Assembly: GCA_037200845.1 (NCBI GenBank)
Contig: JBBCGQ010000001.1
Location: forward strand, 372,001 to 436,000
Direction of reading: 5' to 3'
DNA length: 64,000 nt
From: Bauldia sp.
Lineage (GTDB): Bacteria; Pseudomonadota; Alphaproteobacteria; Rhizobiales; Kaistiaceae
A program made the translations under genes and the position numbers. Each line of letters starts with the position of its first letter. Positions within the stretch are counted from its first letter, which is position 1. This document shows positions 25,413-37,234 of the stretch, one piece after another. Under the pieces are notes generated by a model. The model was not told where the DNA came from. It ran no database searches and saw nothing but the letters and a program-made list of their open reading frames with translations.

Positions 25413-26231
25413 ATGCAGAACGCCCTGCCCCGCGCGCTTCTCTCCCTCGCCGTCTTCGTCGGCTGGGCGCTGATCACCGTGTTCCTCTCGCGCCTGTGGG
25501 CGCACGTCGGCGGCACGCAGGCGCTGGACGCCGCGGTGTCCGATCGCCTGCTGCTCAATCTGCCGGTTGCCATCGCCTTCCTCGTCGCGGCGATCGTCAT
25601 CTTCCGCTGGCGCGACGTCGGCCTCAACGCGCCGCAGCCGGGCTCGCTGCGGCTGATCTGGTTCCCGGCGCTGTACGTCGTCTTCTTCGTCGGGCTCGGC
25701 CTCGTCGTCGGCCTGCCGCCGCTGCCGGTGATGCTGGTCATCCTCGGCAACACGGTGATGGTCGGCATCTCGGAGGAACTCGCCTGCCGCGGCATTCTCT
25801 ATCAGGGCCTGCGCAGCCGCTTCTCCGTCTGGCCGGCGATACTTGTGAGCACGCTGCTGTTCGGCGCCGTGCATATCCTCAACGGCATCTCGACCGGCGA
25901 CTTCCTCGCGTCGTCGATCCAGGCGGTGACGGCGTTCATGACCGGCATCGCCTTCATGGCCATCCGCATCCGCACGCGCTCGATCTACCCTGGGATAATC
26001 CTCCACGGCCTGTGGGATTTCACGCTGGTCACCACCGCGGTCGGGCTGGCGACGCGCCTCGCTTCCATGCCGGACGCGCCGGGCACGCCCACCAGCATTG
26101 GCAGCTTGGGCGCGCTGGCGCTGGCGCCGTTCGCACTCATCCTGCCGAATTTCATTTACGGGCTGTATCTGCTGCGGCACGTCGCGCGCGACGAGGCGGC
26201 TGCCGCCGTCATGCCCGCGGAGGCGGGCTAG
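25413..26231 (+). CDS. CPBP family intramembrane metalloprotease
   Basis: A 272-residue protein with about seven transmembrane helices. The three CPBP/Abi motifs are present: EExxxR (Glu121, Glu122, Arg126 in SEELACRG), FxxxH (His154 in FGAVH) and HxxxD-like HGLWDF near the C terminus. Relatives include the Rce1 CAAX endopeptidase and bacteriocin-immunity proteases; the bacterial substrate is unknown. ATG 25413 is chosen over GTG 25395. Its end overlaps the stop of the convergent dnaJ by four bases. Confidence 0.9.
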   Translation: MQNALPRALLSLAVFVGWALITVFLSRLWAHVGGTQALDAAVSDRLLLNLPVAIAFLVAAIVIFRWRDVGLNAPQPGSLRLIWFPALYVVFFVGLGLVVGLPPLPVMLVILGNTVMVGISEELACRGILYQGLRSRFSVWPAILVSTLLFGAVHILNGISTGDFLASSIQAVTAFMTGIAFMAIRIRTRSIYPGIILHGLWDFTLVTTAVGLATRLASMPDAPGTPTSIGSLGALALAPFALILPNFIYGLYLLRHVARDEAAAAVMPAEAG

Positions 26232-27379
26232 CCGCCCAGTCCCTCGAGGAAATCGCGCACCCGCGCGAAAAATCCCGTCGACTCGGGATTGTTCTCCGCC
26301 GAGCTCACTTTCTCGAATTCCTCGAGCAGCTCGCGCTGGCGGCGGCTGAGGTTCTGCGGCGTCTCGACCGCGACCTGGATGTACATGTCGCCGACGCGCT
26401 GCGATCTGAGCACCGGCATGCCCTTCGACTTCAGGCGGAACTGCTTGCCGGTCTGCGTGCCGTCGGGGACCTTCACCCGCGTCTGCCCGCCGTCGATGGT
26501 CGGCACCTGGAACTCGCCGCCGAGCGCCGCCGTCGTCACCGAGATCGGCACGCGGCAGAAGATGTCGGCGCCGTCGCGCTGGAAGAATTCGTGCGGCTTG
26601 ATCGACAGGAAAATGTAGAGGTCGCCGGACGGGCCGCCGCGCAGGCCGGCTTCGCCTTCGCCGGCCAGCCGGATGCGCGTGCCGTCCTCGATGCCCGAGG
26701 GAATGTTGACGCTGAGCTTGCGGTCCTCGGTCGTGCGCCCCGAGCCGTGGCACTCGACGCACGGGTCGGCGATCACCTCGCCGCGGCCCTGGCAGGTGGG
26801 GCAGGTGCGCTCGATCGAGAAGAAGCCCTGCGCCGCGCGCACGCGGCCCTGGCCTTCGCACGTCGGGCAGGTCTTGGGGGACGAGCCTGGCTTGGAGCCC
26901 GAGCCCGAGCACGTCTTGCAGACGATCTTGGTCGGCACCGCGATCTCGGCGGTCTTGCCGGCGTAGGCCTCTTCGAGCGTGATCTCCATGTTGTAGCGCA
27001 GATCGCCGCCACGCTCGCGCCCGCCGCGCGACGCATTGGTGCCGCGGCGTCCGCCGCTGCCCATCATGTCGCCGAAGATGTTGTCGAAGATGTCCGACAT
27101 CGTCGCGCCGAAGTCGCCGGGGAAGCCGGCCGCCTGTCCGGCGCCGCCGTTCTCGAAGGCGGCGTGGCCGAAGCGGTCGTAGGCGGCGCGGCTCTGCGGG
27201 TCCTTCAGTACCTCGTAGGCCGCCGCGACTTCCTTGAATTTGATCTCGGCGTTCTTGTCGCCGGGGTTGCGGTCCGGGTGATATTGCATGGCGAGCTTGC
27301 GGAACGCCGCCTTCAGCGTCTTGTCGTCGGCCGTGCGCACGACGCCCAGCACCTCGTAGAAATCCGCTTTCGCCGCCAC
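26228..27379 (-). CDS. dnaJ: Molecular chaperone DnaJ
   Basis: A 383-residue type I Hsp40. The J domain has the HPD motif at residues 34-36. A Gly/Phe-type region follows (about 75-125), then four CxxCxGxG zinc-finger repeats ([32 protein letters not shown]) and the C-terminal client-binding domains. It starts at GTG 27379 with an AAGGTGG ribosome site, one base after the preceding GNAT gene. It works with DnaK and GrpE. Separation from dnaK by another gene is unusual. Confidence 0.97.
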   Translation of the reverse strand: MAAKADFYEVLGVVRTADDKTLKAAFRKLAMQYHPDRNPGDKNAEIKFKEVAAAYEVLKDPQSRAAYDRFGHAAFENGGAGQAAGFPGDFGATMSDIFDNIFGDMMGSGGRRGTNASRGGRERGGDLRYNMEITLEEAYAGKTAEIAVPTKIVCKTCSGSGSKPGSSPKTCPTCEGQGRVRAAQGFFSIERTCPTCQGRGEVIADPCVECHGSGRTTEDRKLSVNIPSGIEDGTRIRLAGEGEAGLRGGPSGDLYIFLSIKPHEFFQRDGADIFCRVPISVTTAALGGEFQVPTIDGGQTRVKVPDGTQTGKQFRLKSKGMPVLRSQRVGDMYIQVAVETPQNLSRRQRELLEEFEKVSSAENNPESTGFFARVRDFLEGLGG

Positions 27380-27380
27380 G

Positions 27381-27932
27381 TCAGGCCACCTTCGCTGCGT
27401 CGCCACGGACGCCCGACAACTTGATCCAGTCGGGCCGCGTCAGGCCCATGATGTTCACCACGTACGCCACGCCGTCTTCGGCGCGCACGCTGCGGCTCTG
27501 CGTTTCGTCGTTAAAGCCGGATCGCTCGTACATGCCGTGCGCGATCCGGTTCTCCGGCAAAACCGCGAGCGCCAGATGGTCGACGGCGAGTTCGGTGAAG
27601 GCGAAGCGCACCGCATGGTCGAACAGCGTGCGGCCGAAGCCTTCGCCGCGCCGGTGGCGCGCCACCGCGAAGCGGCCGAGGCGCGCCCACTTCTTCGGCG
27701 GATCGTGGAGAAACTGGACGTGGCCCATGGGCGTATCGTCGGCATCGACGGCGGTGAAGCAGAGGCGCGGCATCTCGCGCGCGATCTCGGCGATCCAGCC
27801 CGCCATCTGCTCTTGCGTTAGCGGGAAGCGGACGTCCGGGCCGCCCCACTGCGCGAGTTCGTCGAGATCAACGAACCAGCGCGCCATCTCCTCCGCGTCT
27901 TCCGGTCTTGCCGGGCGAAGGGTGATGTCCAT
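27381..27932 (-). CDS. GNAT family N-acetyltransferase
   Basis: A 183-residue single GNAT domain. Acetyl-CoA binding is shown by the [20 protein letters not shown] stretch (motif A, with the R/Q-x-x-G-x-G/A pattern), and motif B by [16 protein letters not shown]. The substrate is unknown. It lies between dnaK (26-nt gap) and dnaJ (1-nt gap) on the same strand, so it must be transcribed with the chaperones, probably under heat-shock control. Confidence 0.9.
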   Translation of the reverse strand: MDITLRPARPEDAEEMARWFVDLDELAQWGGPDVRFPLTQEQMAGWIAEIAREMPRLCFTAVDADDTPMGHVQFLHDPPKKWARLGRFAVARHRRGEGFGRTLFDHAVRFAFTELAVDHLALAVLPENRIAHGMYERSGFNDETQSRSVRAEDGVAYVVNIMGLTRPDWIKLSGVRGDAAKVA

Positions 27933-27958
27933 GGGGCGGCTACCCGAACGCTTGGCGG

Positions 27959-29872
<1,914 letters not shown>

Positions 29873-29987
29873 GTCTCTTATGTCTCCTGTCGGCAGACCG
29901 GATGGGTCCAATGCGGCCCCCGATTCGGCCCCCTGATGCTGAAATCAAATGTCCCCGTCGAAGACAGGGCGTGTGGCTTCTGGCCGT

Positions 29988-30016
29988 ATATAAGAACGGG
30001 CGAAATGCGCCGCAAG
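29988..30016 (-). promoter_or_regulatory. Probable RpoH-type promoter of dnaK
   Basis: On the minus strand CTTGCG (30011-30016) and CTTATAT (29988-29994) are spaced 16 nt, about 115 nt before the dnaK ATG. This resembles the alphaproteobacterial heat-shock consensus (CTTGAA, 16-18 nt, CYTATNT). The long leader leaves room for further control. Confidence 0.5.
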
Positions 30017-30050
30017 CGCTGGTTTTGGCGGATTCCGGAATGTTGTGACC

Positions 30051-30673
30051 ATGGACGCGCCCGGCTTCCGGATATTGCCCGGCTACCTCAACCGCGCCGG
30101 GCAGGAGCGGCTGGTTGCCGAGCTGCGCCGGGCCGAAGCGGCGGCGCCCTTCTTCCAGCCGACCATGCCGCGCACCGGCAAGCCGTTTTCGGTGCGCATG
30201 ACCAATATGGGGTCGCTCGGCTGGGTTTCCGATCGTGAGCATGGCTATCGTTATCAGCCGACCCATCCGGAGACTGGGAGCGCGTGGCCGCCAATCCGGC
30301 GATGGTGCTGGAAGTCTGGCGGACGGTCGCGGACTACCCGCACGACCCGGAAGCCTGCCTGGTCAACCGCTACGAGCCGGCGGCGAAGATGGGTCTGCAT
30401 CAGGACCGCGACGAGGCGGATTTCGCCGCGCCGGTGGTGTCGATCTCGCTGGGCGACACCTGCCTGTTCCGCATTGGCGGCACCAGCCGCACCGACCCGA
30501 CGCGGTCGCTGCGCCTCGCCTCCGGCGATGTCGTCGTGCTGGGCGGCGCATCGCGTCTCGCCTTCCACGGTGTCGATCGCCTCTATCCCGGCACCTCGAC
30601 CCTGCTCCGCGACTGGTTTCCGGACGGCGGCCGCATCAACCTGACGCTCCGCCGGATAGTCAAACCGGGCTGA
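30051..30673 (+). pseudogene. alkB: AlkB-type DNA dealkylase with a single-base frameshift
   Basis: AlkB enzymes are Fe(II)/2-oxoglutarate dioxygenases that repair 1-methyladenine and 3-methylcytosine. From ATG 30051 one frame gives a normal N-terminal half to about 30294 (ending YRYQPTHPETGSAWPPI). The frame then switches, and the C-terminal half (PAMVLEVWRT onward) carries the iron ligands His-x-Asp in LHQDRDEADF and His in LAFHGVDRL, plus the 2-oxoglutarate-binding arginines in GRINLTLRR. One missing C in the ATCCGGCG stretch at 30294-30300 would explain it: ATCCCGGCG joins the halves perfectly. It is either a young pseudogene or a sequencing error. Confidence 0.85.
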
Positions 30674-30752
30674 ACGACGGATTGCGCCGCCCCAATCCTG
30701 CCGCCAAGGTGCGCTCCGCTCCGCCGGATTTTCGGGCGGGTAGAGGGAAACA

Positions 30753-31469
30753 ATGAAATACGCTGCCGAGTGGACGCGCACGATCGTAGGTGCCGCGCTC
30801 CTGACGTTCATCCTGAAGACTGTCGCGTTTGCCACGTACTACATTCCGTCCGAGAGCATGGTGCCGACGCTGGAAGTCGGCGACCGCCTGATCGCCACCA
30901 AGTTCGACTACGGCATCGGGCCGTATTCGGCGCCGCTGGTGACGCTGCCCAAGCTGCCCTTCACCGACGGCCGCCTGTTCGCCCGCCTGCCCGACCGCGG
31001 CGACATCGTGCTCTTCCGCCACCCGACCACCGGCGAGACGCTGGTCAAGCGCCTGATCGGCCTGCCCGGCGACCGCATCCAGATCACCGACGGCCACCTG
31101 ATCATCAACGGCGTCGAAGCGCCGCGGAAATTCGTGAAGACCTACGCCTACCGCCAGTTCGGCGGCGCCCCCGTGCAGGTGAACGAATACGAAGAGACGC
31201 TGCCCGGCGGCTACACGCATCCGGTCATCATGCAGTCGGACCTGCGTCCGCAGGAAAACACCGGCATCTACATCGTGCCGGCCGGCCGCATCTTCGTCAT
31301 GGGCGACAACCGCGACAACTCCGCCGACAGCCGCTTCGAGTCGCTCGGCTACATCCCGGTCGAAAATCTGATCGGCCGCTCGCGCGCCATCCTCTATTCG
31401 CTGCACGGCTGCACGCCCGAGGAGGGCCTGACCTGCGCCGACCGGCGGTATCTGACGAAGCTGGATTAG
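30753..31469 (+). CDS. lepB: Signal peptidase I
   Basis: A 238-residue inner-membrane serine protease that removes signal peptides from exported proteins. One N-terminal membrane helix (about residues 10-30) is followed by the nucleophile Ser35 in PSESMVPTL, the general base Lys99 in LVKRLIGLPGDRI, and the GDNRDNSADSR box. The conserved SPase fold insert is of normal length. ATG 30753 follows a GAGGGAAA ribosome site. Compare the paralogue at 23.8 kb, which lacks the lysine. Confidence 0.96.
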   Translation: MKYAAEWTRTIVGAALLTFILKTVAFATYYIPSESMVPTLEVGDRLIATKFDYGIGPYSAPLVTLPKLPFTDGRLFARLPDRGDIVLFRHPTTGETLVKRLIGLPGDRIQITDGHLIINGVEAPRKFVKTYAYRQFGGAPVQVNEYEETLPGGYTHPVIMQSDLRPQENTGIYIVPAGRIFVMGDNRDNSADSRFESLGYIPVENLIGRSRAILYSLHGCTPEEGLTCADRRYLTKLD

Positions 31470-31498
31470 CAGGACGGGCATAGCCGCCGACACACACC

Positions 31499-31597
31499 CG
31501 TGATCCTCCGGCTTGACCGGAGGATCACGCGAGCATCGCCAGTTTACCGCGCCTCAAGGAAGCCGCTGATCCTCCGGTCAGGCCGGAGGATCACGGC
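31499..31597. repeat. Family C paired palindromes (TGATCCTCCGG)
   Basis: Two hairpins, TGATCCTCCGG/CCGGAGGATCA at 31501-31527 and again at 31568-31593, are separated by about 40 nt. The right copy supplies the TGA stop codon of the antitoxin gene on the minus strand. The element lies between the convergent lepB and antitoxin genes. Confidence 0.8.
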
Positions 31598-31776
31598 CAA
31601 GCTAGCGGCGTACCAAAGAAGGTTTTTGCAGCCTTGGCAGGCCGCACTTTCCTCGGTTTCAGTACGATCTCGTCGCCCTCGCGAACGACATCGACCTCAC
31701 CGGCCCGCAGGCGGATTGAATGTGGAAAGCGCACGATTTGCTCGCTTCCACGCCGCAATATCTTTGCGGTCGCCAC
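31591..31776 (-). CDS. AbrB/MazE-type antitoxin, VapB-like, orphan and possibly truncated
   Basis: A 61-residue protein with the swapped-hairpin DNA-binding pattern of VapB/MazE antitoxins (TAKILRRGSEQIVRFPHSIR, then EVDVVREGDEIVLKPRK). Such proteins repress their own operon and neutralise a partner toxin through the C-terminal tail. Here the tail is short (FFGTPLAWP) and the stop codon is the first triplet of a palindromic repeat, and no toxin gene follows. It begins 10 nt after maeB, so it is likely transcribed with it. It may be a remnant of a lost toxin-antitoxin pair. Confidence 0.75.
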   Translation of the reverse strand: MATAKILRRGSEQIVRFPHSIRLRAGEVDVVREGDEIVLKPRKVRPAKAAKTFFGTPLAWP

Positions 31777-31786
31777 TGGCGGTCCC

Positions 31787-34072
31787 TCAACCGCCGAGGT
31801 TATACGCCGCCAGCGCCGCCATGTTGACGATGTCGGAATCCATCGCCGCCAGCGAGACGATCTGCACCGGCTTGTCGAGGCCGACGAGCAGCGGGCCGAT
31901 CACCGTCGAGCCGCCGAGTTCCTGCACCATCTTGGTCGAGATCGCCGCCGAGTGGTAAGCCGGCATGACCAGCACGTTGGCCGGGCCGGAGAGGCGGCAG
32001 AACGGATACGCCGCCATCGCCTTCGGGTTCAGCGCCACGTCGGCGGCCATCTCGCCGTCGTATTCGAAATCGACGCGGCGCTGGTCGAGAATTTCCACCG
32101 CCTCGCGGATCTTCTTGGCGCGCTCGCCCTCCGGCTGGCCGAACGTCGAGTAGGCGAGCAGCGCGACGCGCGGCACATAGCCCATGCGGCGCGCCACGCC
32201 CGCCGCTTCCACGGCGATATCGGCAAGCTGCTGCGGCGACGGCATGTCGTGCACCGCGGTGTCGGCGACGACGACCAGGCGGCCGCGCGCCAGGATGATC
32301 GACACGCCGATGACCAGGTGCCCCGGCTTGGCGTCGATGACGCGGCGCACGTCCTCCAGCACCACCGAGTAGTTGCGGCTGACGCCCGCGACCATCGCGT
32401 CGGCGTCGCCGAGCGCCACCATGCAGGCGCCGAAATGGTTACGGTCGTTGTTGATCAGGCGCTGCACGTCGCGGAACAGGTAGCCCTTGCGCTGCAGGCG
32501 CGCGTAGAGGAAGTCGGCGTAGTCGGCGTTGCGTTTCGACAGGCGCGCGTTGTGCACCTCGACGCCCTCGCGGATGTCGATGCCGGCGCGCTCCGCCGCG
32601 GTCCGCACCGTCTCCTCGCGGCCGATCAGGATCGCGGTGCCGAGCTTGTGGTTCACGAACGAGGCGGCGGCGCGGATCATCTGCTCCTCCTCGCCCTCGG
32701 CGAAGACGACGCGCTTCGGCGAGCGCCGCACGCGCTGGTAGATGCGCTGGAGCGTGCCGACGATCGGGTCGCGCCGCGCCGATAGCTGCATCTTGTAGGC
32801 CGCCATGTCGGGGATCGGCTTCCGCGCCACGCCCGAATCCATCGCCGCCCGCGCCACCGCCGCCGGAATCTCGGACAGCAGGCGCGGATCGAACGGCACC
32901 GGAATGATGTAGGCCGGACCGAATTTCGGCCGCACGCCCTGGTAGGCGGCGGCGACTTCGTCGGGCACGTCCTCGCGCGCCAGCGCCGCCAGCGCCTGCG
33001 CCGCGGCGGTCTTCATTTCCTCGTTGATGGTGGTCGCGCGCACGTCGAGCGCGCCGCGGAAGATGTAGGGAAAGCCCAGCACGTTGTTGACCTGGTTCGG
33101 ATAGTCCGACCGGCCGGTGGCGACGATCGCGTCGTCGCGTATCGCTGCGACTTCCTCCGGCGTGATCTCCGGGTCGGGGTTGGCCATGGCGAAGATGATC
33201 GGCTTCTCCGCCATCGACTTGATCATGGCGTCGGAGAGCGCGCCCTTGGCGGAGAGGCCGAGCACGACGTCGGCGCCTTCCATCGCTTCCGCCAGCGTCC
33301 GCTTGGAAGTCTCGACGGCGTGCGCCGACTTCCACTGGTTCATGCCTTCCTTGCGGCCCTGGTAGACGATGCCCTTGGTGTCGCAGAGGAAGATGTTCTC
33401 GGCCTTGGCGCCCAGCGTCTTGATCAACTCGATGCAGGCGATGCCGGCAGCGCCGGCGCCGTTGCACACCACCTTGGTCGTGGCGATGTCGCGTCCGGTA
33501 AGGTGCAGCGCGTTGATCAGGCCGGCGGCGGCGATGATCGCCGTGCCGTGCTGGTCGTCGTGGAACACGGGAATGTCCATCAGCTCGCGCAGGCGCGACT
33601 CGATGATGAAGCAGTCCGGCGCCTTGATGTCCTCGAGGTTGATGCCGCCGAACGACGGCCCGAGATAGCGCACGCTGTTGATGAATTCGTCGACGTTTTC
33701 GGTGTCGATCTCAAGGTCGATGGCGTCGACGTCGGCGAAGCGCTTGAACAGCACCGCCTTGCCTTCCATCACCGGCTTCGATGCGAGCGCGCCGAGATTG
33801 CCGAGGCCGAGAATCGCGGTGCCGTTCGAGATGACGGCGACCATGTTGCCCTTGGCGGTGTAGTCGTATGCCGCGCTGGGGTCATCGGCGATGGCGCGCA
33901 CCGGCACGGCGACGCCGGGCGAGTAGGCGAGCGACAGATCGCGCTGCGTCGCCATCGGCTTGGTGGCGACGACCTCCAGCTTGCCGGGGCGTCCCTCGGA
34001 ATGGAATTTCAACGCTTCCTGATCGGTAACGGAGACGCCGGCTTTCGCCGCCGGTTTCTTTTTCTCAGCCAT
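31787..34072 (-). CDS. maeB: NADP-dependent malic enzyme with phosphotransacetylase-like domain
   Basis: A 761-residue enzyme that oxidatively decarboxylates malate to pyruvate with NADP. The malic-enzyme part (about residues 15-430) has [17 protein letters not shown] at the start, the [15 protein letters not shown] metal/substrate segment, and the Rossmann motif [17 protein letters not shown]. The C-terminal part (about 435-761) is related to phosphate acetyltransferase but probably regulatory, as in rhizobial TME/DME. ATG 34072; the gene is divergent from mutS across about 165 bp, the usual arrangement. Confidence 0.96.
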   Translation of the reverse strand: MAEKKKPAAKAGVSVTDQEALKFHSEGRPGKLEVVATKPMATQRDLSLAYSPGVAVPVRAIADDPSAAYDYTAKGNMVAVISNGTAILGLGNLGALASKPVMEGKAVLFKRFADVDAIDLEIDTENVDEFINSVRYLGPSFGGINLEDIKAPDCFIIESRLRELMDIPVFHDDQHGTAIIAAAGLINALHLTGRDIATTKVVCNGAGAAGIACIELIKTLGAKAENIFLCDTKGIVYQGRKEGMNQWKSAHAVETSKRTLAEAMEGADVVLGLSAKGALSDAMIKSMAEKPIIFAMANPDPEITPEEVAAIRDDAIVATGRSDYPNQVNNVLGFPYIFRGALDVRATTINEEMKTAAAQALAALAREDVPDEVAAAYQGVRPKFGPAYIIPVPFDPRLLSEIPAAVARAAMDSGVARKPIPDMAAYKMQLSARRDPIVGTLQRIYQRVRRSPKRVVFAEGEEEQMIRAAASFVNHKLGTAILIGREETVRTAAERAGIDIREGVEVHNARLSKRNADYADFLYARLQRKGYLFRDVQRLINNDRNHFGACMVALGDADAMVAGVSRNYSVVLEDVRRVIDAKPGHLVIGVSIILARGRLVVVADTAVHDMPSPQQLADIAVEAAGVARRMGYVPRVALLAYSTFGQPEGERAKKIREAVEILDQRRVDFEYDGEMAADVALNPKAMAAYPFCRLSGPANVLVMPAYHSAAISTKMVQELGGSTVIGPLLVGLDKPVQIVSLAAMDSDIVNMAALAAYNLGG

Positions 34073-34236
34073 GTTCTGGTGTCCGGGGAAGGGCGCGCCC
34101 TGCGCCCATTTATTCTGCGGGAGGGCCGGGACTTTATCACCGTCGACCGGGCTGACAACCGGCGCGAACGCGCAGTTGCGGAAACCGGCGTTGCTGCCGT
34201 CGAAGCGTGCGGCCGCATCTGCTAGCTTCCCCGGCG

Positions 34237-36954
34237 ATGGATACCCGCGCGGACACGGCTGAAGACAACGACGGGGGCGCACCTCAAGGGGCGCCCTCGT
34301 CGCCGATGATGGCGCAATACATCGAGATCAAGACCGCCAATCCGGACTGCCTGCTGTTCTACCGGATGGGCGACTTTTACGAGATGTTCTTCGACGACGC
34401 CGAGGTCGCCTCTAGGGCTCTGGGCATCACTTTGACCCGCCGCGGCAAGCATCAGGGCGCCGATATTCCGATGTGCGGCGTTCCGGTCCACGCCGCGGAC
34501 CAGTACCTGCAGAAGCTGATCGCGCTCGGCCATCGCGTCGCGGTCTGCGAGCAGATCGAGGACCCGGCCGAGGCGCGCAAGCGCGGCTCGAAGTCGGTGG
34601 TCCGCCGCGATGTCATCCGCCTGGTGACGCCCGGCACGCTGACCGAGGACGCGCTGCTCGACGGCCGGCGCAACAACTATCTCGCCGCGGTTGCGCGCCA
34701 GCGCGGCGGCGCGGACGGCGCCGACGTCTACGCCATCGCCTGGATCGACATTTCGACGGGCGAGTTCCGTTTGGCCGCGACCGACAGGGCGCGGCTCGCC
34801 ACCGACCTCGCCCGCATCGAGCCGCGCGAGGTGCTCGTCGCCGACGCGCTGTTCGCCGACGAGGAGCTGGCCGCGTTCTGGCGCCAGCTCGGCGCCGCGG
34901 TGACCCCGCTCGCCGCGGCATTCTTCGACGGCAGCACAGCCAGTGGGCGGCTGGCCGAATATTTCGGCGTCCGCACGCTGGACGGTTTCGGCAGCTTCAC
35001 CCGAGTCGAACTGACCGCGGCGGCGGCGGCGCTGGCCTACGTCGAGAAGACGCAGATCAAGGAGCGCCCGCCCCTGTCGCCGCCCGTGGCGGAAGGTGCC
35101 GGCGACGCCATGCTGATCGACGCGGCGACGCGCGCCAACCTCGAACTGACGCAGACGTTGTCGGGCGCGCGGCAGGGCAGCCTGATCGCCGCCATCGACC
35201 GCACCGTGACCGGTGCCGGCGCGCGCCTCCTCGCGCGGCGCCTCGCCGGCCCCTCGACCGACCCGTGGACCATCGCCCGGCGGCTGGACTCGGTGGCGTG
35301 GATGCTGGCCGATACCAGCCGGCGCGACGGCATCGTCGCCGACCTCAAGGCGGCGCCCGACCTCGCCCGCGCCCTGTCGCGCCTGACCATGGATCGCGGC
35401 GGGCCGCGTGATCTCGCCGCGATCGGCGCCGGCCTGGCGATGGGCATCGCCATCGCGACGCGCATCGGCACCGGCCCGGATGTGCCGGAGGAAATCGCCG
35501 ACGCCGTCGCAGCACTGGCGGCGGCGCCTGCCGATCTCGTCGCGTCGATATCGGCGGCGCTCGCCGACGACCTGCCGCATCTGAAACGCGACGGCGGCTT
35601 CGTCCGCGACGGCTACCGGCCCGATCTCGACGAGTCGCGCAAGCTGCGCGACGACAGCCGCCGCATCGTCGCCTCGCTGCAGGCGAACTACGCCGCCGAG
35701 ACCGACATCCGCGCGCTGCGCATCAAGCACAACAACGTGCTCGGCTACTTCATCGAGGTCGGCACCAATGCCGCCCCGCCGCTGTTCCAGCCGCCGCTCA
35801 ACGCGCGCTACATCCATCGCCAGACGCTGGCGAGCGCGGTGCGCTTCACGACCAGCGAACTGACCGAGCTCGAGGCGAAGATCGCCGGCGCCGGCGAGCG
35901 CGCCCTGGCGATCGAGCTCGACGTGTTCCTCGGTTTCGTCGTGGATATCGCGGCGCACGCCAACGCGATCCGCGACGTCGCCGACGCGTTGGCCGTGATC
36001 GACGTGGCGTCCTCGCTGGCGGTGCTCGCCGAGGCGGAAAATTACGCCCGTCCGACGGTCGACGATTCCCTCGCCTTCGAGATCGAAGCCGGGCGCCATC
36101 CCGTCGTCGAGCAGGCGCTGCGCGCCGGCGACACCGCGTTCGTCGCCAACGACGCCGACCTCGGCCCGAAGGACGCCGGCGCCGCCGGCTCGATCTGGCT
36201 GGTCACCGGCCCCAACATGGCGGGCAAATCGACGTTCCTGCGCCAGAACGCACTGATCGCGGTGATGGCGCAGATCGGTTCGTACGTGCCGGCCAAGGCC
36301 GCGCACATCGGCGTCGTCGACCGGCTGTTCTCACGCGTCGGTGCCGCCGACGATCTCGCCCGCGGCCGCTCAACCTTCATGGTCGAGATGGTCGAGACCG
36401 CGGCGATCCTCAACCAGGCGGGACCGCACGCGCTGGTGATCCTCGACGAGATCGGGCGCGGCACCGCGACCTTCGACGGCCTGTCCATCGCCTGGGCGGC
36501 GATCGAGCACCTGCACGAGGTCAACAGGAGCCGCGCCCTGTTCGCTACGCATTACCACGAGCTGACGGCGCTCTCCGCGCGCCTGCCGCGGCTGGTCAAC
36601 GTCACCGTGCGCGTCAAGGAATGGCACGGCGACGTGATCTTCCTGCACGAGATCGTGCCCGGCTCGGCTGATCGTTCCTACGGCATCCAGGTGGCGCGTC
36701 TTGCCGGCCTGCCGGCCAAGGTCGTCGAGCGCGCCCGCGAGGTGCTGAAGCAGCTCGAGGAGACCGACCGCAAGGCGCCGGTCCACACGCTGATCGACGA
36801 CCTGCCGCTGTTCACCGCCGCCCGGAAGGCCGAGCCGCCGGTCGATCCGCTGACTGCGATGCTGGATGCGATCCGCCCGGACGACATGTCGCCGAAGGAG
36901 GCTCTAGAGACGCTGTACAACCTGAAGGCCGCTCGGCGGGAGCAGGAAAAATAG
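34237..36954 (+). CDS. mutS: DNA mismatch repair protein MutS
   Basis: A 905-residue mismatch-recognition ATPase. The mismatch-binding Phe-x-Glu is Phe47-Tyr-Glu49 in [12 protein letters not shown]. Connector, core and clamp domains follow. Walker A is [16 protein letters not shown] (about residue 658 onward), Walker B is [16 protein letters not shown], and the C-terminal helix-turn-helix dimerisation motif lies at the end. The N terminus is about 25 residues longer than in E. coli. ATG 34237 is preferred over a GTG-type start at 34207. Confidence 0.97.
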   Translation: MDTRADTAEDNDGGAPQGAPSSPMMAQYIEIKTANPDCLLFYRMGDFYEMFFDDAEVASRALGITLTRRGKHQGADIPMCGVPVHAADQYLQKLIALGHRVAVCEQIEDPAEARKRGSKSVVRRDVIRLVTPGTLTEDALLDGRRNNYLAAVARQRGGADGADVYAIAWIDISTGEFRLAATDRARLATDLARIEPREVLVADALFADEELAAFWRQLGAAVTPLAAAFFDGSTASGRLAEYFGVRTLDGFGSFTRVELTAAAAALAYVEKTQIKERPPLSPPVAEGAGDAMLIDAATRANLELTQTLSGARQGSLIAAIDRTVTGAGARLLARRLAGPSTDPWTIARRLDSVAWMLADTSRRDGIVADLKAAPDLARALSRLTMDRGGPRDLAAIGAGLAMGIAIATRIGTGPDVPEEIADAVAALAAAPADLVASISAALADDLPHLKRDGGFVRDGYRPDLDESRKLRDDSRRIVASLQANYAAETDIRALRIKHNNVLGYFIEVGTNAAPPLFQPPLNARYIHRQTLASAVRFTTSELTELEAKIAGAGERALAIELDVFLGFVVDIAAHANAIRDVADALAVIDVASSLAVLAEAENYARPTVDDSLAFEIEAGRHPVVEQALRAGDTAFVANDADLGPKDAGAAGSIWLVTGPNMAGKSTFLRQNALIAVMAQIGSYVPAKAAHIGVVDRLFSRVGAADDLARGRSTFMVEMVETAAILNQAGPHALVILDEIGRGTATFDGLSIAWAAIEHLHEVNRSRALFATHYHELTALSARLPRLVNVTVRVKEWHGDVIFLHEIVPGSADRSYGIQVARLAGLPAKVVERAREVLKQLEETDRKAPVHTLIDDLPLFTAARKAEPPVDPLTAMLDAIRPDDMSPKEALETLYNLKAARREQEK

Positions 36955-36978
36955 TCGTATGTGCCCGGCTTCCCTTGT

Positions 36979-37093
36979 CTCCGCTCATCCCCGCGAAAGC
37001 GGGGATCCGGGCGTGGGGTTGTGAGTGTTGTCCCCTCGCGGTTCGCTGGCTGGTTGCCCTTGGGTCCCCGCTTTCGCGGGGATAAGCGGGAGG
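36979..37093. repeat. Family B palindromic element, copy 4
   Basis: CCGCTCATCCCCGCGAAAGCGGGGATCC at the left is mirrored by GGTCCCCGCTTTCGCGGGGATAAGCGG at the right (each arm split here by small mismatches), with about 50 nt between. It occupies most of the 280-bp mutS-glnD gap; the remaining 140 bp up to glnD show no other feature I can name. Confidence 0.8.
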
Positions 37094-37234
37094 AGGCTGA
37101 TTAACCAACCCATTGATGGCAGGGCGCCCGCCTTTCGACGCCATCTTCATGGATGGGTGACTCCGGGCGTGCTTTGATCTCGCCTGCGAAACCTATAGCT
37201 TGCCCGCCACCGAATCCCTAAGTCATTGCCGCCA

